This document shows, in pieces, positions 17,333-26,151 of a DNA stretch of 49,691 nucleotides. The notes under the pieces are model-generated. The model made no database searches. It was given only the letters and a program-made list of their open reading frames with translations, and had not been told where the DNA came from. Source of the DNA: Glacieibacterium sp038211965 (GTDB lineage: Bacteria; Pseudomonadota; Alphaproteobacteria; Sphingomonadales; Sphingomonadaceae). Location: positions 1 through 49,691 of the forward strand of contig JBBQVB010000004.1 in assembly GCA_038211965.1 (NCBI GenBank). Reading direction: 5' to 3'. The number at the start of each line of letters is the position of its first letter. The stretch's first letter is position 1. A program made the position numbers and the translations under genes.

Positions 17333-18946
17333 CTAACGCACGGGCGCGGGCTTCGGCGGCGGCGCGTCGGGCAGGCGGCGGTACAGCACCATGACCGGGA
17401 CGAAACCGGCAACCAGGCCGGCACCCGGCTTGCCACTTGCCAGCGCGATCAGCGGCAGGGTGAACGGCGTCTCGCGGCCGGCGACACGCCGCACGACCTG
17501 CCAGCGCGCCTCTGGCGGTGGCAGCGTGTCGAGGCGCACATCGTCGTTGACGTTGCCGCTGGTCAGCCACAGTCCCCCGACGGGCGGCAACGCCTCGCTC
17601 AGGCGTGCGCGCAGTGCCACCGGCCCGAGCGCGAGGCGGCTGCGCGTCCAGCGGTTGACGCCGATCGGCCCCGTCGTCGCGGCCAGCGCTTCCTCTGCAA
17701 TGACCGGATAGCCGCGGTTGAAGACGCCGTTGACGCTGATTGCGACGATGACGGTCAGCACCTTGACGATACCGAAGGTGACGATGAGGATACGCGCCTT
17801 GCGGTCCCGCCACAGCGGCACGACGCACAGCGCCAAGATCAGCGCGGCCGCCGCCATCGCGGGCATGAACATCCGCGCCTTGGGGTCGGTGGCGATGAGA
17901 TAGACTACCGTCGCGACATGCAACGCGCCGAGTGCGGCAATCGTCGCGACCAGGGTCCAGCCGCCGCGCGGGCGCTGGCCGAGCAGCGCCAGCCACGCGG
18001 CGCTCCCCGCGGCAAGCGCGAAGACGAGGCCATAGCGCATGTTGAGGAACAGGTTGATCCACGGGTCGACCGCCCAGAACAGATGCACCGGCCCGATGCC
18101 GAGCCAGCGGCTCGCGACGCCGCCGTTCATCGGCGCGAACTGGCCGTGCGCGACAAGCCCACGTAGATTGTTGCTCGGTACCTCGATGTGGCGCAGGTCG
18201 ACGTGCATGCGGTACAGCCAATCGCCGCTGGCGTGCCAGAGGGTGAGCTGTTCGGGCAGCGCGACGACCGCGAACCCCACCGCCAGCCAGCCGAAGCGCG
18301 CGCGCCGCGGTCCGACGCCCGTCGCGAACGCGGCGGCGAAGGCCAGCGGCAGGCTGATCGCGGTCTCGCGCGTCGCCCAGCCCAGTCCCGCCGCGATGCC
18401 CGCCAGGATCAGCCAGTTGCGCTGACGCGTTCCCGATGCCGCCGCCGCGGCGACGAAGGCCCAGATCCCGGCGGACCAGAACAGCAGTTCGGGCAACTCG
18501 CCGGTCAGGCGGGTGACGCCCATCATCACCTCGCCGATGGTGACCAATGCCAACACAGCGAGCGCTGCTGTGCGCGCATCGAAGAAGCGTCGTATCGCCC
18601 AGAAATTGACCGTCAGCACACCGGCGAAATAGGCGATGAACGGCAGCATCGCCGCGCCGCGGTTGCGCCCGAACAGCTCGATCGAGGCAGCTGTCGGCAG
18701 CACCGTCGGCCAGCGTAGCGCCCAGTGCGTCGTGCCGAGCGTTGGCCCTCGCTCGACCCAGGCCAGCGCGGCATCGAGATAGCGCCCGTCGTCCCAGCGC
18801 CCGCCGAAATAGCCGGCCCGGTCGATGGCCACGAGCAGCGCCGCCGCGAACATGACGCCCGCGAAGATCAGCCAATCGCGCGTCAGGATAGCGGGGCGCG
18901 GCAGCGGCACCATACGCCCGTCGAGGGTCGCTGCTACCGTTACCAT
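17333..18946 (-). CDS. Polytopic membrane glycosyltransferase of the GT39/ArnT-like (GT-C) type
   Basis: The 537-aa protein has about ten hydrophobic segments between residues ~20 and ~415, then a soluble C-terminal part of about 110 residues and a short final hydrophobic stretch. The first extracytoplasmic loop carries GRWDDGRYLDAALAW, where GT-C enzymes place acidic catalytic residues; WATRETAISLPLAF resembles the family's later helix pattern. It probably transfers a sugar from a polyprenyl-phosphate donor to a periplasmic acceptor, but donor and acceptor cannot be read. The start at 18946 has only a weak ribosome site; an ATG 11 codons later (18913) is possible. It lies between tRNA-Gln and phhA. 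Confidence 0.7.
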   Translation of the reverse strand: MVTVAATLDGRMVPLPRPAILTRDWLIFAGVMFAAALLVAIDRAGYFGGRWDDGRYLDAALAWVERGPTLGTTHWALRWPTVLPTAASIELFGRNRGAAMLPFIAYFAGVLTVNFWAIRRFFDARTAALAVLALVTIGEVMMGVTRLTGELPELLFWSAGIWAFVAAAAASGTRQRNWLILAGIAAGLGWATRETAISLPLAFAAAFATGVGPRRARFGWLAVGFAVVALPEQLTLWHASGDWLYRMHVDLRHIEVPSNNLRGLVAHGQFAPMNGGVASRWLGIGPVHLFWAVDPWINLFLNMRYGLVFALAAGSAAWLALLGQRPRGGWTLVATIAALGALHVATVVYLIATDPKARMFMPAMAAAALILALCVVPLWRDRKARILIVTFGIVKVLTVIVAISVNGVFNRGYPVIAEEALAATTGPIGVNRWTRSRLALGPVALRARLSEALPPVGGLWLTSGNVNDDVRLDTLPPPEARWQVVRRVAGRETPFTLPLIALASGKPGAGLVAGFVPVMVLYRRLPDAPPPKPAPVR

Positions 18947-18959
18947 GTCAGGCTGCCCG

Positions 18960-19033
18960 TGGATGCCCCGCGAGGATTCGAACCTCGATTAACAGAGTCA
19001 GAGTCTGTAGTCTTACCTTTAGACGACAGGGCA
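18960..19033 (-). tRNA. tRNA-Gln (anticodon CTG)
   Basis: On the minus strand: acceptor TGCCCTG pairs with CGGGGCA (one T-G), D stem GTCT/AGAC, anticodon stem ACAGA/TCTGT with loop CTCTGAC, T loop TTCGAAT. The anticodon CTG reads CAG, glutamine. CCA is encoded at the 3' end (18962-18960). The D loop is short, giving 71 nt without CCA. Confidence 0.95.
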
Positions 19034-19101
19034 GCGCACGGAGGCGGCTGACTAGCTAGGCGGCCCGGTCGTGTCAACGCTTGCCCCCCCGGGCGAACAG
19101 C

Positions 19102-19842
19102 CTACTTCTCGGTCTTCGACGTGCCGGTAACCTCGGGCGCACCCGGGCCGCCGACGTTCTTCTGCGGCTGCACAGCGGTATCCTTCGTGACCGCCGCGAC
19201 ATCGACGTCGGGGGCCTTGCCCGCGGCGGGTGCCGGCTGCGCCGTCGTCGGCGTTCCCGGCGGCGTCGCAGCAGCGGCGGGCGCGGCGGCGGTCTCGGCG
19301 GGCACCGGCGGCAACGGCAGCGGCTTATCACTCTTGCTGTTGAGATAGGCGATGACGGCGGCGCGTTCGTCGGGCTTGGACAGCCCTGCGAAGGCCATCT
19401 TGTTGCCGGGAATATACGCCTTGGGGCTCGTCAGCCACTTGTTGATATTGTCCCAGTTCCACGTCTCGCCGTGCGTCGCGGTCATCGCATCGGAATAGCC
19501 GAAGCCCTGCTGGTGCGCGTGCGGGCCACCCAACACCCCGTAGAGATTGGGACCGATCCCCGCCGCACCGCCCTTTTCGGCGTTATGGCAGGCGCCGCAT
19601 TTCTTGAAGATCGTCGCGCCCTTCTCCGCCGACGCCGACGCGAGGTAAAAGGCGATGGGCTTCTCGGCCTCGACCGGCGCGGCCCCGGCAACCGCCTCGA
19701 CCTCGACGCCCTCGACGACATAGCCCGGCTTGGCGGGCTTGACGGGCTTGTAGATCATGCCCGTCCCAATACTCAGGCCGAGCACCGCGATGCTGGCGGC
19801 GAGCCCCCAGCCGGCGATCTTATTCCACTCGAAACTGTCCAC
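19102..19842 (-). CDS. Membrane-anchored class I cytochrome c (CycM-like)
   Basis: The 246-aa product has an uncleaved N-terminal anchor (residues ~10-30), a short linker, one class I cytochrome c domain (~65-170) and an Ala/Pro/Thr-rich C-terminal tail. Haem attachment is KCGACH (C82, C85, H86) and the likely sixth ligand is M149 in PGNKMAF. In related alphaproteobacteria such proteins carry electrons from the bc1 complex to a terminal oxidase on the periplasmic face. The disordered tail of about 70 residues is longer than in the compact homologues. It is divergent from pheA, with about 120 nt between the starts. Confidence 0.9.
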   Translation of the reverse strand: MDSFEWNKIAGWGLAASIAVLGLSIGTGMIYKPVKPAKPGYVVEGVEVEAVAGAAPVEAEKPIAFYLASASAEKGATIFKKCGACHNAEKGGAAGIGPNLYGVLGGPHAHQQGFGYSDAMTATHGETWNWDNINKWLTSPKAYIPGNKMAFAGLSKPDERAAVIAYLNSKSDKPLPLPPVPAETAAAPAAAATPPGTPTTAQPAPAAGKAPDVDVAAVTKDTAVQPQKNVGGPGAPEVTGTSKTEK

Positions 19843-19963
19843 CGAATCCTCCGGAACGCGCCGAACGGGACGGCCGCGAAATCGCGGCGAGCTATAGCAG
19901 CGACCCCCGCGCGGGCAAGGCCCAGCTTGTCACACGGCCCCGCCTCGTCCTACGGGCGCGGCG

Positions 19964-20854
19964 ATGGACAACTATCCCGAACCCGCGCGCGCCCTCGTCG
20001 CCGCGATGACCGAGGCCGCCGAGGCCGACCCGCGCCGTGCCGTGGCGTTCCAGGGCGCGCCGGGAGCCTATTCGCATCAGGCGGTGCGCGAGGCCTTTCC
20101 CAAGGCGCTGCCGCTGCCGTCCCTCGCCTTCGAGGACGCGCTCGAGGCGGTCGCCAGCGGTGCGGCGGCGAAGGCGGTCATTCCGATCGAAAACTCGCTC
20201 CACGGGCGGGTCGCCGACATTCATTTCCTGCTCCCCGAGTCGGGGCTGCATATCGTCGGCGAGCATTTCGTCCGCGTTCGCCACTGCCTGCTATCGAGCG
20301 GCCCGCGCGAGGCCGTCCGCGCGGCGCTCAGCCACCCGCAGGCGCTCGGCCAGTGTCGCGCGACCCTGAAGGCGTGGGGCATCAAGCCCGTCGGTGCATT
20401 CGACACGGCGGGCGCCGCAGCGCTGGCCGCCGAACGCGGCGACCCGGCGACGGGCGCGGTGGCCTCGGCACTGGCGGCCGAGCTTTACGGCCTGACGATC
20501 CACGCCGAGGGTATCGAGGATGCGCCGCACAACACCACGCGCTTCGTCGTGCTCGCGCGCGACGCCGAAACCCCGGCGGCGGAGGGGCCGGTGATGACCT
20601 CGCTCAACTTCGAGGTGCGCAACGTCCCCGCCGCGCTGTTCAAGGCGCTCGGCGGCTTTGCGACCAACGGCGTCAACATCACCAAGCTCGAGAGCTACCT
20701 GCGCGACGGCAGCTTCGCGGCGGCAGAATTCTACGCCGAGATCGTTGGCGCGCCGGGCGACGAGGGGGTGGAGCGGGCGCTCGACGAGCTGCGCTTTCAC
20801 ACCAAGTGGCTGCGGTTGCTCGGGACCTACCCGCGCGCGCGCGACCGGGGGTAA
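19964..20854 (+). CDS. pheA: Prephenate dehydratase
   Basis: Converts prephenate to phenylpyruvate, the committed step to phenylalanine, in the cytoplasm. The 296-aa protein has the two-lobed catalytic domain (residues ~25-200; FQGAPGAYSHQA, IPIENSLHGRV, and NTTRF with the catalytic Thr-Arg) and a C-terminal ACT regulatory domain (~210-290). There is no chorismate mutase domain, so this is the monofunctional form. The ACT motif reads TKLESY rather than the enterobacterial ESRP; this variant seems usual for alphaproteobacteria. It is convergent with kynU and separated from it by a candidate terminator. Confidence 0.95.
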   Translation: MDNYPEPARALVAAMTEAAEADPRRAVAFQGAPGAYSHQAVREAFPKALPLPSLAFEDALEAVASGAAAKAVIPIENSLHGRVADIHFLLPESGLHIVGEHFVRVRHCLLSSGPREAVRAALSHPQALGQCRATLKAWGIKPVGAFDTAGAAALAAERGDPATGAVASALAAELYGLTIHAEGIEDAPHNTTRFVVLARDAETPAAEGPVMTSLNFEVRNVPAALFKALGGFATNGVNITKLESYLRDGSFAAAEFYAEIVGAPGDEGVERALDELRFHTKWLRLLGTYPRARDRG

Positions 20855-20860
20855 AGTTGT

Positions 20861-20885
20861 CCCCTCACTCTGCTGCGGGGAGGGG
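20861..20885. terminator. Hairpin between convergent pheA and kynU
   Basis: CCCCTC (20861-20866) pairs with GAGGGG (20880-20885) across a 13-nt loop in the 35-nt gap between the two stop codons. No clear T-run follows. Position suggests a shared bidirectional terminator. Confidence 0.45.
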
Positions 20886-20889
20886 GCAG

Positions 20890-22110
20890 TTAGATCACCG
20901 CGCGCCGCACCGCATAACGCGGGTCGCGCCACGCCTCGCGCGCCAGCACGTCGGCCAGCACCGCCACCGCATCCCAGACATCGACGAAGCGCGTGTAGAG
21001 CGCCGGGAAGCCGAAGCGCAGCACGTCGGGCGGGCGCACGTCGCCGATGACACCGCGCGCGATCAGCGCCTGCATCACCGCCTCGGCATGCGGGTGCGCG
21101 AGGCTGACCTGCGCCCCGCGCATCGTCGCCGGGCAGGCAGGGGCGACACCGGGGCAGGTCGCCGCGACAAGGTCGAGGAACAGGTCGCCGAGCGCGCACG
21201 ACTTGGCCTGCGCGACGCCCATGTCGATGCCGTCGAAGGTCGCGACGCCGCTCGCCAGCGCCGCCAGCCCGATGATCCCCGGCGTGCCGCACAGCAGCCG
21301 CGCCATGCCCTTACCCGGCGCGTAGGCCTCGGCGAAGTCGAACGGCGACACGTGACCCATCCAGCCGGTCAGTGGCTGATCGAGCGCGTCGTGGTGGCGC
21401 GCCGCGACGAAGGCATAGGCGGGCGCGCCCGGGCCGCCGTTGAGGTATTTATACCCGCAGCCCGTCGCCAGATCGGCATCGGCACCGTTCAGATCGACCG
21501 CCAGCGCCCCGGTGCTGTGGCTGAGGTCCCACCCCGCCAGTGCGCCTGCCGCGTGCGCCGCCGCCGTCAGCTCCGCCATGTCGTGCACCGCGCCGGTGCG
21601 GTAGTGAACGTGGGTGAGCCACAGCAGCGCGGTGTCATCGTCGAGCGCCGCTGCGAGATCCGCCGCCGCGACCGCGCGCACTTCGATCCCGGTCAGACGC
21701 GCCAACCCTTCGAGCATGTAGAGGTCGGTCGGGAAATTCCCCGCCTCGGTGACGATCGTTCGCCGTCCGGGGCGCAGCGCCAGCGCGGCAGCGGCGAGCT
21801 TGAAGACGTTGATCGAGGTCGAATCGGCGACGATCACCTCGTCGGCGTGCGCCCCGACCAGCCGCGCGATGCGCGCCCCGACCTTCGCCGGCGCCTCGAT
21901 CCAGCCGGCCTCGCTCCAGCTTCGAACCAACCCCTCGCCCCATTCGCGCGTCACCGTATCGGCGACCCGCGCCGCCGTCCGCCGCGGCAAACACCCGAGC
22001 GAATTGCCGTCGAGGTAGATCACCCCCTCGGGCAGCGCGAACCGCGCGCGGGCGAAGCCGAGCGGATCATCGGCGTCGCGGGCAAGGGCATCGGCACGGG
22101 TCTGGGTCAT
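20890..22110 (-). CDS. kynU: Kynureninase
   Basis: PLP enzyme that cleaves kynurenine to anthranilate and alanine in tryptophan breakdown. The 406-aa length is typical. Visible features are YLDGNSLG near the N terminus, the DSTSINVFKL cofactor region (~96-105), WDLSHSTGAL with the cofactor-binding Asp (~195) and the Schiff-base lysine K221 in GCGYKYLNGGPG. RFGFPALYTRF near the C terminus is also diagnostic. No kynA or kynB is in the window, so the rest of the pathway is elsewhere. It is transcribed away from the trcR gene. Confidence 0.95.
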   Translation of the reverse strand: MTQTRADALARDADDPLGFARARFALPEGVIYLDGNSLGCLPRRTAARVADTVTREWGEGLVRSWSEAGWIEAPAKVGARIARLVGAHADEVIVADSTSINVFKLAAAALALRPGRRTIVTEAGNFPTDLYMLEGLARLTGIEVRAVAAADLAAALDDDTALLWLTHVHYRTGAVHDMAELTAAAHAAGALAGWDLSHSTGALAVDLNGADADLATGCGYKYLNGGPGAPAYAFVAARHHDALDQPLTGWMGHVSPFDFAEAYAPGKGMARLLCGTPGIIGLAALASGVATFDGIDMGVAQAKSCALGDLFLDLVAATCPGVAPACPATMRGAQVSLAHPHAEAVMQALIARGVIGDVRPPDVLRFGFPALYTRFVDVWDAVAVLADVLAREAWRDPRYAVRRAVI

Positions 22111-22291
22111 GCCGCTTCGTACGCCGCCAGGACAAGTGATGCGAGGTTCAATCCATGGACCTTGCGGGAATGACCGGCCCGAACAGCGAGCAAGCTCGGG
22201 GCGCCGTCAGGTTCGGAATCCGACGAAAATCTGACACAAACCGCGAACTTCGCTTGATTGCGCCCTCGCCGCCGCCTACATCCCGCCTGTC

Positions 22292-22317
22292 ACAGCCGTC
22301 CCGCGAGGGGCGGCTGT
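22292..22317 (+). promoter_or_regulatory. Strong hairpin with GCGA tetraloop in the trcR leader
   Basis: ACAGCCGTCCC (22292-22302) pairs with GGGGCGGCTGT (22307-22317), eleven pairs with one G-T, closed by the GNRA-type loop GCGA. It ends 26 nt before the trcR ATG and is followed by TTCCTGT, a weak T-run. It could be a terminator/attenuator, an mRNA-stability element or the end of a small RNA. Confidence 0.5.
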
Positions 22318-22343
22318 TCCTGTATTCACGAAAGACCGATGCC

Positions 22344-23024
22344 ATGACACCGCTGATGCCGCACGCCACCGCCGCCTGGCTCGTCGACAATACCGCGCTG
22401 ACCTTTGCGCAGATCGCCGAGTTCTGCGGGCTGCACATCCTCGAAATTCAGGCGATCGCCGACGATACCGCCGCGACCAAGCTGACCGGGCGCGACCCGA
22501 TCCGATCGGGCGAGCTGACGCAGGACGAGATCGACCGCTGCGCCGCCGACCCCAAGGCCAGCCTGCGCCTTGAAAAACAGCCCGAGCAGACGCGCCGCAC
22601 CAAGGGCCCGCGCTACACCCCGGTCAGCAAGCGCCAGGACAAGCCCGACGGCATCTTCTGGATCGTCCGCAACCACCCTGAGATCACCGACAACCAGATC
22701 TCCAAGCTGATCGGCACGACCAAGACGACGATCGCCGCGATCCGCGACAAGAGCCACTGGAACATCGCCAACATCACCGCGAAGGATCCGGTGACGCTCG
22801 GCCTGACGACGCAGCGCGAGATGGATGCGCTGGTCGCGATGGCGGCGAAGAAGGCGGGCGTCGAGTTCGTCGTCGATGAGGCCAAGCTGGCCGACGACCG
22901 CAGCGCGCTGATCGAGCAGTTGAACGCCGAGCGTGTGCAGGCGGCGTACATCGCCGAGCACGGTCCCGCCCCGACCGAAGTCGGCACCGCGCAGCAGCAG
23001 GGCGACGCGCTGTTCCGGCGCTAG
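22344..23024 (+). CDS. trcR: TrcR-family (DUF1013) cell-cycle transcriptional regulator
   Basis: The 226-aa protein starts MTPLMPHATAAWLVDNTALTF, the characteristic N terminus of DUF1013/TrcR proteins, which are largely confined to Alphaproteobacteria. Two helix-turn-helix-like segments are visible: LTFAQIAEFCGLHILEIQAI (~residues 20-39) and ITDNQISKLIGTTKTTIAAI (~114-133). A basic linker lies between them and a charged helix follows. The longer reading frame upstream was rejected because conservation and the GAAAGA ribosome site fit 22344. The family is linked to cell-cycle transcription in Caulobacter; targets here are unknown. The gene is divergent from kynU and has a strong hairpin in its leader. 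Confidence 0.88.
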   Translation: MTPLMPHATAAWLVDNTALTFAQIAEFCGLHILEIQAIADDTAATKLTGRDPIRSGELTQDEIDRCAADPKASLRLEKQPEQTRRTKGPRYTPVSKRQDKPDGIFWIVRNHPEITDNQISKLIGTTKTTIAAIRDKSHWNIANITAKDPVTLGLTTQREMDALVAMAAKKAGVEFVVDEAKLADDRSALIEQLNAERVQAAYIAEHGPAPTEVGTAQQQGDALFRR

Positions 23025-23383
23025 CGGGGACTCGCGCGAGGCCGACCCACGGTGTAGCGGCCCGTTGCGGCCGCCCGCCCGACGATGCGGCCTGGCCGCG
23101 GCATTTTCCCCCTCGCTAATTCCTGTCGGCGTAGTCCGCCGCCGCCTTCATTTCGCCGGGCCATGACTGCGCCGCAGAGCTCTTCGCAACAAGCAGCCAC
23201 GCCGCCGCAAGCATTGCACGATGAACTCTCTATCCCTCCCCGATCGAACTCAAAAAGCTAGGGCGGTTGTTGGGCGCGCAATGGGTTCGTCGGTGGGTGT
23301 CGATGAAGCATTCGCGACACCGACGGGTGGTTGGTGTAGCCCCCCCTCGACTTACCGCTTACGTCAACCTAAGCCAGCTGACG
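23025..23383. other. Intergenic region upstream of the MBL/acyl-CoA synthetase operon
   Basis: There is no convincing gene here. The first part holds GC-rich inverted repeats near 23086-23104 followed by TTTT, a possible trcR terminator. The last part contains CTTACGTCAACCTAAG (23358-23373), directly before the operon start. This faintly resembles the TTACGTnAAC-type operators I associate with MerR-family regulators of fatty or branched-chain acid catabolism in proteobacteria; the match is weak. Overall GC is lower than in the flanking genes. Confidence 0.35.
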
Positions 23384-24463
23384 ATGCAGGACACCAGCCT
23401 CGCCGACGCGCCCGCTTTCGATGCGCCCGAAGACCGGCGCGGCCTGCACTATCCTCATGGCCGCTTCACCCCTGCGCCGGGCGCGCTGTTCGAGGCCCTG
23501 CCCGGCGTGTTCTGGCTGCGTATGCCGCTGCCGTTCAGCCTCGACCACATCAACCTCTGGGTGCTCGATGACGGCGCCGGCTGGGCGATCGTCGATACCG
23601 GCCTGAACACCAGTGGCGGCAAGCGGACGTGGGAGGCGCTGTTCGCGGGCGTGCTGGCGGGGCGGCCGGTCAGCCGGGTCATCGTCACGCATTACCACCC
23701 CGACCATCTCGGGCTGGCGGGGTGGCTGTGCGAACGCTGGGGCGTCCCGCTCGAGATTGCGCGCACCGAGTATCTGCTGGCCCGGACACTGACCCTCGAC
23801 GTGCGCGACGCACCGCCCCTGGAGGCTATCGACTTCTACGCGCGCGCGGCATGGCCCGACGAGCGGCTGGCGGTCCTCAAGGGCCGCAACTGGGGCAATT
23901 TCGGGCAGGCGGTGTCGCCATTGCCGATCGGCTTCCGGCGCATCGCCGAGGGCGACATGCTGACCATCGGCGGGCGGGCGTGGCGGATCGTCACCGGGCG
24001 CGGCCATTCGCCCGAGCACAGCTGCCTCGTCTGCGACGAACTCGGCACGATGATCGCGGGCGATCAGGTGCTGCCGCGCATCACCTCGAACGTTTCGGTC
24101 TATCCGACCGAGCCGCGTGCCGACCCCTTGCGCGACTGGCTCGACAGCCTCGACCGGCTGGGCCAACTCGACGCGGGGCTGCGGGTGCTGCCCGCGCACA
24201 ATGAGCCTTTCGACGGGCTGCACACGCGCCTCGACCAGCTGCGCGACGATCACATGGACAAGCTGGGCAAGCTCGAAGCGTTCTGCGCGACCCCACGCAC
24301 GGTGTTCGAAACCTTCCCGGTGCTGTTCCGCCGCCCCGTCGGCGATGGCGACACCATGATGGCGACCGGCGAAGCACTGGCGCATCTGCACTGGCTCGAA
24401 GCGCGCGGGCGGCTGACGCGCGACAGCGACGGGCCGGTCGACCGGTTCGTGCGGGTGCAGTGA
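23384..24463 (+). CDS. MBL-fold metallohydrolase (glyoxalase II-like)
   Basis: The 359-aa protein has the metallo-beta-lactamase fold. THYHPDHLG (the HxHxDH zinc motif) begins near residue 100; GHSPEHSC supplies a further ligand His, GDQVLPRI the bridging Asp, and PAHNEPF a last His. The C-terminal 80 residues form a helical region seen in bacterial LACTB2-like hydrolases. The ATG at 23384 was preferred over an in-frame one at 23267 because the extra residues look non-coding. It may hydrolyse a thioester such as an acyl-CoA or acyl-glutathione; this is inferred from its operon with an acyl-CoA synthetase and a glutathione transferase. Its stop overlaps the next start (TGATG). Confidence 0.85.
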   Translation: MQDTSLADAPAFDAPEDRRGLHYPHGRFTPAPGALFEALPGVFWLRMPLPFSLDHINLWVLDDGAGWAIVDTGLNTSGGKRTWEALFAGVLAGRPVSRVIVTHYHPDHLGLAGWLCERWGVPLEIARTEYLLARTLTLDVRDAPPLEAIDFYARAAWPDERLAVLKGRNWGNFGQAVSPLPIGFRRIAEGDMLTIGGRAWRIVTGRGHSPEHSCLVCDELGTMIAGDQVLPRITSNVSVYPTEPRADPLRDWLDSLDRLGQLDAGLRVLPAHNEPFDGLHTRLDQLRDDHMDKLGKLEAFCATPRTVFETFPVLFRRPVGDGDTMMATGEALAHLHWLEARGRLTRDSDGPVDRFVRVQ

Positions 24464-26151
24464 TGAGCCGCTGGTCCACCGCCTACGTCCATCCCGTACC
24501 GTGGGACCTGCCGCTGACGGCGTGCGCGGTGCCCGACCTGCTGGCGCGCAGTGCGGCGCGCACCCCGGACGCGCCGTGCCTCGAGTTCCTCGGGCGTCGC
24601 TGGACCTATGCGCAGGTCTGGGACGGCGTGCGGCGTTTCGCGGGCGGGCTGGCGAGCCGGGGCGTCGGGCCGGGCGCGACCGTCGGGTTGTTCCTGCCCA
24701 ACTGCCCGCACTATGTCTTCGCCTATTACGGTGCGATGCTGGCCGGGGCGACCGTCGTCAACTTCTCGCCGCTCTACACCGCCGACGAACTCGCCGCGCA
24801 GATCGACGACAGCGGCACGAGCGTCATGGTAACGCTCGACGTCACGCAGCTTTACGCGACCATCGCGCCATTGCTGGCTCGAACCGGCCTAAGGCAGTTG
24901 ATCGTCGGCAATCTCCCCGAGGCGCTGCCGTTCGCCAAGGCGCTCGGCTACCGGCTGCTCAAGGGCAAGGAGCGCAGCGCGGTCGCGCCCGAGGCGTGGC
25001 GCTTCGCCGACCTGCTCGCGCAGGCGCCGTTGGCCGAGCCGCCGCCGCTCGACGTGCACGGCGTCGCGCTGCTGCAATATACCGGCGGCACGACGGGGAC
25101 GCCCAAGGGCGCGGTGCTGACCCACGCCAATCTCAGCGTCAACGCGATGCAGGTCGATGCCCTCGACCCCGAGCGCGACGCGCCCGACCGCATCCTCGGC
25201 GCGCTGCCGTTCTTTCACGTCTTCGCCAATACCTGCGTGCTCAACCGCACGATGCTGCGCGGCGGGTCGATCGTCATGCTGCCGCGCTTCGAGATCGACG
25301 CCGTGCTCGGCGCGATTGCGAAGCATCGGATCACCGCGATGCCCGGCGTGCCGACGATGTTCCGCGCGCTGCTCGACGCCCCCGCGCTGGCGACGACCGA
25401 CCTGTCCTCGTTGCGCATCTGCATCTCGGGCGGTGCGCCGCTGCCGCTCGAACTTAAGGCCGCGTTCGAGGCGCGCAGCGGCGCGACGCTCGTCGAGGGT
25501 TATGGCCTGACCGAAAGCTCGGGTGTCGTGTCGTGCAACCCGTATCGCGGCGCGGGCGAGGCGGGAAGCATCGGCCAGCCGCTGCCGGGTACCGACATCC
25601 GCCTGGTCGACAAGGACGACCTCACGAAGCCCGCGCCCGACGGCGAGCCCGGCGAGATCACCGTGTCAGGCCCGCAGATCATGGCGGGCTACCACGGTCG
25701 CGTGCAGGAGACGGCGGACGTCTTCATCGCGCACGACGGCCAGCGCTGGCTGCGCACCGGCGATGTCGGAACCATCGACGCCAATAACTTCATCCAGGTC
25801 GTCGACCGCCTCAAGGACATGATCGTCGTCGGCGGCTTCAAGGTCTTCCCGAGCGTCCTCGAAGACATTCTCTACCGCGTGCCCGCGGTGAAGGAGGCGC
25901 TGGTCATCGGCATCCCCGACCTTCGCCTCGGCGAGCGCCCCAAGGCGTTCGTGACTCTCGTCGACGGTGCGGATACCAATGGCGAGCTGCTGCTCGCGCA
26001 CTTGAACGCCCATGTGGGCAAGCACGAGCGCGCTGTGGCAGTCGAGGTGCGCGTCACATTACCGAAAACGATGATCGGCAAGCTGAGCCGTAAGGAACTC
26101 GTCGCCGAGGAACGGGCCAAGGCGGCGCTCACCGGAGGAGAGGTCGCATGA
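24463..26151 (+). CDS. Long-chain acyl-CoA synthetase (AMP-forming, FadD-like)
   Basis: Activates a carboxylic acid to acyl-AMP and then acyl-CoA. The 562-aa protein shows the ANL-family motifs: P-loop YTGGTTGTPKG (from ~206), GYGLTESSG (346-354), WLRTGD, and the C-terminal lysine K540 in MIGKLSRKEL. Most similar in feel to FadD/long-chain ligases, though substrate cannot be read. The ATG at 24463 overlaps the previous stop, implying translational coupling; the GTG directly before it is less likely. It is the second of four overlapping genes. Its stop overlaps the GST start by four bases (ATGA). Confidence 0.93.
   Translation: MSRWSTAYVHPVPWDLPLTACAVPDLLARSAARTPDAPCLEFLGRRWTYAQVWDGVRRFAGGLASRGVGPGATVGLFLPNCPHYVFAYYGAMLAGATVVNFSPLYTADELAAQIDDSGTSVMVTLDVTQLYATIAPLLARTGLRQLIVGNLPEALPFAKALGYRLLKGKERSAVAPEAWRFADLLAQAPLAEPPPLDVHGVALLQYTGGTTGTPKGAVLTHANLSVNAMQVDALDPERDAPDRILGALPFFHVFANTCVLNRTMLRGGSIVMLPRFEIDAVLGAIAKHRITAMPGVPTMFRALLDAPALATTDLSSLRICISGGAPLPLELKAAFEARSGATLVEGYGLTESSGVVSCNPYRGAGEAGSIGQPLPGTDIRLVDKDDLTKPAPDGEPGEITVSGPQIMAGYHGRVQETADVFIAHDGQRWLRTGDVGTIDANNFIQVVDRLKDMIVVGGFKVFPSVLEDILYRVPAVKEALVIGIPDLRLGERPKAFVTLVDGADTNGELLLAHLNAHVGKHERAVAVEVRVTLPKTMIGKLSRKELVAEERAKAALTGGEVA

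Noticed and set aside
16425..18875. 816-codon minus-strand frame overlapping the glycosyltransferase and phhA
   Set aside because: It is a shifted frame across two genes with clear family motifs; its translation is Arg/Ala-rich and matches nothing recognisable.
20680..20705. Loss of the ESRP phenylalanine-binding motif in PheA as a sign of feedback resistance
   Set aside because: The ESY form appears to be the common alphaproteobacterial version, so it is not evidence of a changed enzyme here.
19081..22173. 1,030-codon plus-strand frame over the cytochrome, pheA and kynU
   Set aside because: It runs antisense or out of frame through three well-recognised genes and has shadow-type composition.
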